A stretch of 34,565 nt of DNA from positions 1-34,565 of the IMG/VR virus record IMGVR_UViG_3300025141_000375. One strand, 5' to 3'. Made by a program: the position numbers and the translations under genes. The DNA is from a virus. A model generated the notes under the pieces. It did no database searches, was not told the origin of the DNA, and saw nothing but the letters and a program-made list of their open reading frames with translations. Below are positions 31,613-34,565 of the stretch, piece by piece (within the stretch, counting starts at the first letter, position 1; each line of letters begins with the position of its first letter).

Positions 31613-34565
31613 TATTTTCTCCTTGATCTTTATTTTCAAAAATAACATGGGGTACTGAATTTTTATGATCTTCTAGTGATCTAAGTGCTGACTGTATTCT
31701 CCCAGTCATCCTGCCTTGTTGAGACATCTTATAATCTAAGTATTCATCAATATTAAATTCATCCAAATTATGTTCATTTACATTTGAATATTTATAAGAG
31801 CTCTTTAGGTCAGATAACTCTCTTTTCATACCTGTTGGATCATCTTTATTCCCTTTATTTTTACCTGCAATATTCAGCTGATCTGTTCCGGTCAATTCTT
31901 TTGTTTGTCTTTTACGTTGCTTTTCTTTTCTTTCATCATCCATTTCTTCTTGAAATTCTTCTGATTTTGTTTTTTTCCTTTCTTCATCTTCTGAAAGTAT
32001 AGAAGTTAATTTTTTAATTTTATTAGCAACTCTAATTGGCGATTCATCGTCATCAAGTTTAAGTTCTGCTAATGTTTCGCCTCCTGTATCTTCTATAGGC
32101 GACTCGTCTGGCGAATCTACTGGTTCTGAACCAAACATATCGTCACCGGGTATGTCATCTGCGGCGCCAAACATATCGCCACCGGCCATTCCGTCATCAG
32201 TTAATGCCCCTTCTTCTGCAGGCGAATCAATCTGTACTGCTTCTAATTCTAAATCAAATAACTTGTCTTTCTTTAAACCGTTCTTGATACTGTCTATTTC
32301 TTCATCTGTTAATCTAAGAATATTTTTTTGCAACCATCGTCTATCAGTTGTATTTGCTACACCTGCAACTGTTCCTGCAGTAGTAAACCTTTTTTCTATA
32401 AGCTCAAGTTTTTGAAGCTGTGCAATTGTAGATGGTGTAGATAAACTGATATCAAAATCTAAAAGGTCTTCTCCGCTGTAACCATTACAATATAGGTGTA
32501 TGATTGCAAGTTTGTTCATTTCAGCTAATACAGTCCTTTGTATCCTAGCTATTGTTCTTGCAAATCTAATATCTTGTTGTGAAAGTGTTGCTTTACTACC
32601 CAATCCCTCCTCATACCCCAAATAAGCCTTTGGAACCTTTAAAGCAGCAAATAATTTTTTTTGTATATACTCGACGTCTGTTGTATCACCTGATATTGAT
32701 TGCCCTTCTACACTCTCAATTCTTGTACCACTCTCACCTCCTCTAACTGGAATAAAATAATCTTCATCAATAGACAAGGGATTATATCTCAAATCTACAC
32801 GCCCAGTGGTTCTATCTACAACAGATGATTTTTTTAATGATGTCTGAGCTTGCTCCATGTAGTTTGCTATCTCTTCTGGCGGGACATTACCAACGTCGAT
32901 ATAAAATGCCCTTCTAGCAGGTGCACGAACAATTCTAAAAACCATCATTGCGTCTTCTAGTAAAATTAACTGCCTCCATATCCTACGAGCTGGTTCTAAA
33001 ATTGAAGAACCGTACGGTAAAAATGCGTCATTACCCAACAATCTCATATGTGATACTTGCCAGTTTTCTAATACTTTATTTCCTTGTGTTACCCATCTAA
33101 ATCTTACAGCCATTGGGTCTTTTGGATCAAAACCTTCTTCACGTTCAACTTCTGATATGGGAAGTGGAAAGGCATTAATCACACCATACTCTGGACTTAC
33201 ATCGTTAAATAGAAAGAAGTCTCCATATTTGACAAGATTTCGTGTCCAAGCAGTTAAGTTAAATTCTACATTAAGCGTATCATAAAACATGTCTTCAAGA
33301 AGCTTTCTGATTTGTGTATTTTCTGAATAAACATGTAAAACTTTCCCATGCTCATCTGCTGCAACTGTCTCTTCAGCATATATATCTAAAGCACCTGCAA
33401 TTTCAGGTGTATTATGTGAAATAACGCTATCAGTTGCAAAGTTTTTATAACCATCAACTGTTAGATCGTAAAGATCAATGACTTTAAATGGTTCAATAGA
33501 CACAACTTTATGATTATTGTAGTTCGCTGAATATTCAGTAAAATTCTTATATCCGTTTGACTTAAGTCTATTAGAAAGCTTAGCAGATGATGTATTTAAT
33601 TTTTTTAACAAAGATGTCTTAGTCATGCCAACAGTGTATGCATTACATATTTTTTGGAACGTCAATGTCCTATCGTATCTCGGGTTTTTATTTCCGACAT
33701 TATTCCACCCATTATTTTTCCAGTCGGAGGAATACGTTTTTGCGAATAATTCAAAATTAGAAAATCCTTTTTTAGCTAATCTTCTTTTTATCACGTTCGG
33801 GTCTGTATCTAATCTCCTGCAAAGATGATATAAATTGTATCCTTCGTTTTCGCAAAGATTTAAGATTCTTCCAAAAGTAATGTCCTTTCTTTCTGCAGGA
33901 TTATTTTCTGACATAAATTTTGATTGTTTGATTTTAAAGTCATTAATCCACTCACTATTGTTAACCTTATCCCACTTTTTACCATTTAGTATTTCAGAGT
34001 GATATCGAAGATGAGCTTTAGCATCCATAATCCTCAAATTAGAAGGACTGTTGTCATTTCTTTGAAAGTTGATATGATGAACATGTTCTGTTTCCAAAAC
34101 TTTTCTACCTGCTACCCATTCTGCAATGATCTTATGCTCTGTATTCCATCCATTCTTAAGCTTTGATGATGTGCGATCCATGTTATAAACCCACTGATAA
34201 CCTTTTTCATCTTTTTTATCAAAAAGATTTCTTCTGTAAAAAGGCATAAGTGCATCGCCTACGCTTAATTCTTCTATATTCTTATAAGTTCCGTCTCTAA
34301 GCATAAGCTTGTGATTTGATGTTCCAATTATTTCTTTACCACTATCAAACGTAACCTTATACGACATGTCTGTCCTAGTTTTTCTAGCTTGTTTTCCTAA
34401 TGCTGGAACTATTTGCTTTTTTTGATGATCATACGCATAAACAACAAAAGTTTCATTGACGTCGTATTCTTCTGACAATTGTTTAATCGTCTTATAGCCA
34501 CCCGGAATTGCGATCTTAGTGTCTCCATGCAAGCAATATTCCATTTCACTAAAATCACTATACCT
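31599..34565 (-). CDS. gp20: Portal protein (T4 gp20-like), 5' end beyond window, with intein
   Basis: The frame is open through the right edge (RYSDFSEMEY is encoded by the last 30 bases), so the true start is outside the window. An intein (33411-34535) interrupts it; removing it joins SEMEY to TPEIAGALDIYAEETVAADE, the usual gp20 N-terminal core. Further gp20 features: LVKYGDFFLFNDVSPEYG, QLILLEDAMMVFRIVRAPAR and AFYIDVGNVPPEE, then YLGYEEGLGSKATLSQQDIR. The C-terminal ~150 residues form an acidic/charged tail with repeated GDMFG/DDMFG motifs. The protein forms the dodecameric ring at the head vertex for DNA entry and exit and starts prohead assembly. The C-extein part is 603 residues; T4 gp20 is 524 in total, so this portal is enlarged. 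Confidence 0.95.
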   Translation of the reverse strand, partial: RYSDFSEMEYCLHGDTKIAIPGGYKTIKQLSEEYDVNETFVVYAYDHQKKQIVPALGKQARKTRTDMSYKVTFDSGKEIIGTSNHKLMLRDGTYKNIEELSVGDALMPFYRRNLFDKKDEKGYQWVYNMDRTSSKLKNGWNTEHKIIAEWVAGRKVLETEHVHHINFQRNDNSPSNLRIMDAKAHLRYHSEILNGKKWDKVNNSEWINDFKIKQSKFMSENNPAERKDITFGRILNLCENEGYNLYHLCRRLDTDPNVIKRRLAKKGFSNFELFAKTYSSDWKNNGWNNVGNKNPRYDRTLTFQKICNAYTVGMTKTSLLKKLNTSSAKLSNRLKSNGYKNFTEYSANYNNHKVVSIEPFKVIDLYDLTVDGYKNFATDSVISHNTPEIAGALDIYAEETVAADEHGKVLHVYSENTQIRKLLEDMFYDTLNVEFNLTAWTRNLVKYGDFFLFNDVSPEYGVINAFPLPISEVEREEGFDPKDPMAVRFRWVTQGNKVLENWQVSHMRLLGNDAFLPYGSSILEPARRIWRQLILLEDAMMVFRIVRAPARRAFYIDVGNVPPEEIANYMEQAQTSLKKSSVVDRTTGRVDLRYNPLSIDEDYFIPVRGGESGTRIESVEGQSISGDTTDVEYIQKKLFAALKVPKAYLGYEEGLGSKATLSQQDIRFARTIARIQRTVLAEMNKLAIIHLYCNGYSGEDLLDFDISLSTPSTIAQLQKLELIEKRFTTAGTVAGVANTTDRRWLQKNILRLTDEEIDSIKNGLKKDKLFDLELEAVQIDSPAEEGALTDDGMAGGDMFGAADDIPGDDMFGSEPVDSPDESPIEDTGGETLAELKLDDDESPIRVANKIKKLTSILSEDEERKKTKSEEFQEEMDDERKEKQRKRQTKELTGTDQLNIAGKNKGNKDDPTGMKRELSDLKSSYKYSNVNEHNLDEFNIDEYLDYKMSQQGRMTGRIQSALRSLEDHKNSVPHVIFENKDQGENNDET
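33411..34535 (-). other. HNH-endonuclease intein in portal protein (375 aa)
   Basis: A complete class 1 intein. Block A starts at Cys1 (CLHGDTKIAIPGG), block B is GTSNH (71-75, with Thr72 and His75), block F is VIDLYDLTV (352-360), block G is VISHN (371-375) with the terminal His-Asn, and +1 is Thr. All splicing residues are present, so it should splice. The inserted domain is an HNH homing nuclease: EHVHHINFQRNDNSPSNLRI (His153/His154, Asn166) and HLRYH (175-179). After it come two related DNA-binding units, residues ~209-268 and ~281-339, each with an NP motif (ENNPAERKD, NKNPRYDR) then a helix-turn-helix-like part, NUMOD-like. It sits in the conserved portal core next to PEIAGALDIYAEE. Confidence 0.93.

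Noticed and set aside
31613-31648. Upstream ATG adding 12 residues to the 280-residue protein
   Set aside because: It lies inside the portal gene without a ribosome-binding site, while ATG 31612 has a good AAGGAG.
31789-31796. Minus-strand TATAAATA inside the portal gene (another at 19390-19397 inside a small gene)
   Set aside because: Both are inside coding sequence and about six such matches per strand are expected by chance in DNA this AT-rich.
34542-34544. ATG three codons before the intein as the start of the portal gene
   Set aside because: The frame stays open upstream to the window edge and encodes portal-like residues, so this Met is internal.
1-34565. Prophage, CRISPR array, tRNA cluster or insertion sequence
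   Set aside because: No integrase, attachment repeats, regularly spaced repeats, tRNA folds or transposase genes were seen; the window is a plain phage structural module.

Overview
The window is one contiguous block of a virion-structure module from a T4-like contractile-tailed phage (myovirus). The DNA is AT-rich (roughly one third G+C by eye). Nearly every gene is on the minus strand, tightly packed with short overlaps (ATGA, 8-nt and 14-nt overlaps) and clear Shine-Dalgarno sequences (AGGAG/GGAGG), including several GTG starts. There is no integrase, tRNA, rRNA, CRISPR array or insertion sequence. The gene set (portal, gp21-type prohead protease, acidic scaffold, gp23-type capsid protein, neck proteins, sheath, gp19-type tube, gp26-type tail protein, tape measure, LysM wedge protein) is the T4 superfamily set. 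Protein sizes (about 1000-residue sheaths, 648-residue capsid protein) point to a divergent, probably aquatic, relative rather than a close T4 cousin. The host cannot be read directly. Two exported proteins with Gram-negative-style leaders fit a diderm host.

Read in the direction of transcription (right to left), the right part (34565-24927) is the head module. It holds the portal protein, entering from outside the window and interrupted by a complete 375-residue HNH intein; a 280-residue unknown; the prohead protease; four small unknown proteins; the acidic scaffold; and the major capsid protein. Scaffold and capsid proteins carry many (L/I)-x-E|A sites of the kind cut by gp21, so protease and substrates are consistent with each other.

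The middle (24881-19214) is an accessory island that separates the head module from the neck module. It begins with a bidirectional terminator and the only plus-strand gene, a GIY-YIG (T5orf172/MUG113) nuclease. Then come an exported protein, a dUTPase, a coiled-coil protein, a tandem pair of paralogous 208-residue beta-rich proteins, a 71-residue protein, a 390-residue repetitive beta-rich protein, a lipoprotein thioredoxin and an acidic 95-residue protein. It carries its own terminators and possible promoters.

The left part (19134-1) is the neck and tail module. It starts at a TATAAATA late-promoter match and encodes gp13-, gp14- and gp15-like neck/tail-terminator proteins, two tandem giant tail sheath paralogues, the tail tube, a zinc-ribbon gp26-type tail-assembly protein with an apparent +1 (or -2) frameshift extension at a run of eight T, the tape measure, a small protein, a 1167-residue tail/baseplate protein, a LysM gp53-like wedge protein, and a large baseplate protein leaving the window. 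No stretch longer than 300 bases lacks a gene; the longest apparent gap (8269-8512) is filled by the frameshift-frame extension.

Items most worth checking are the out-of-frame tail extension, the portal intein, the phage-encoded lipoprotein thioredoxin with its exported neighbour, the EF-hand loop inside the capsid protein, and the paired giant sheaths.
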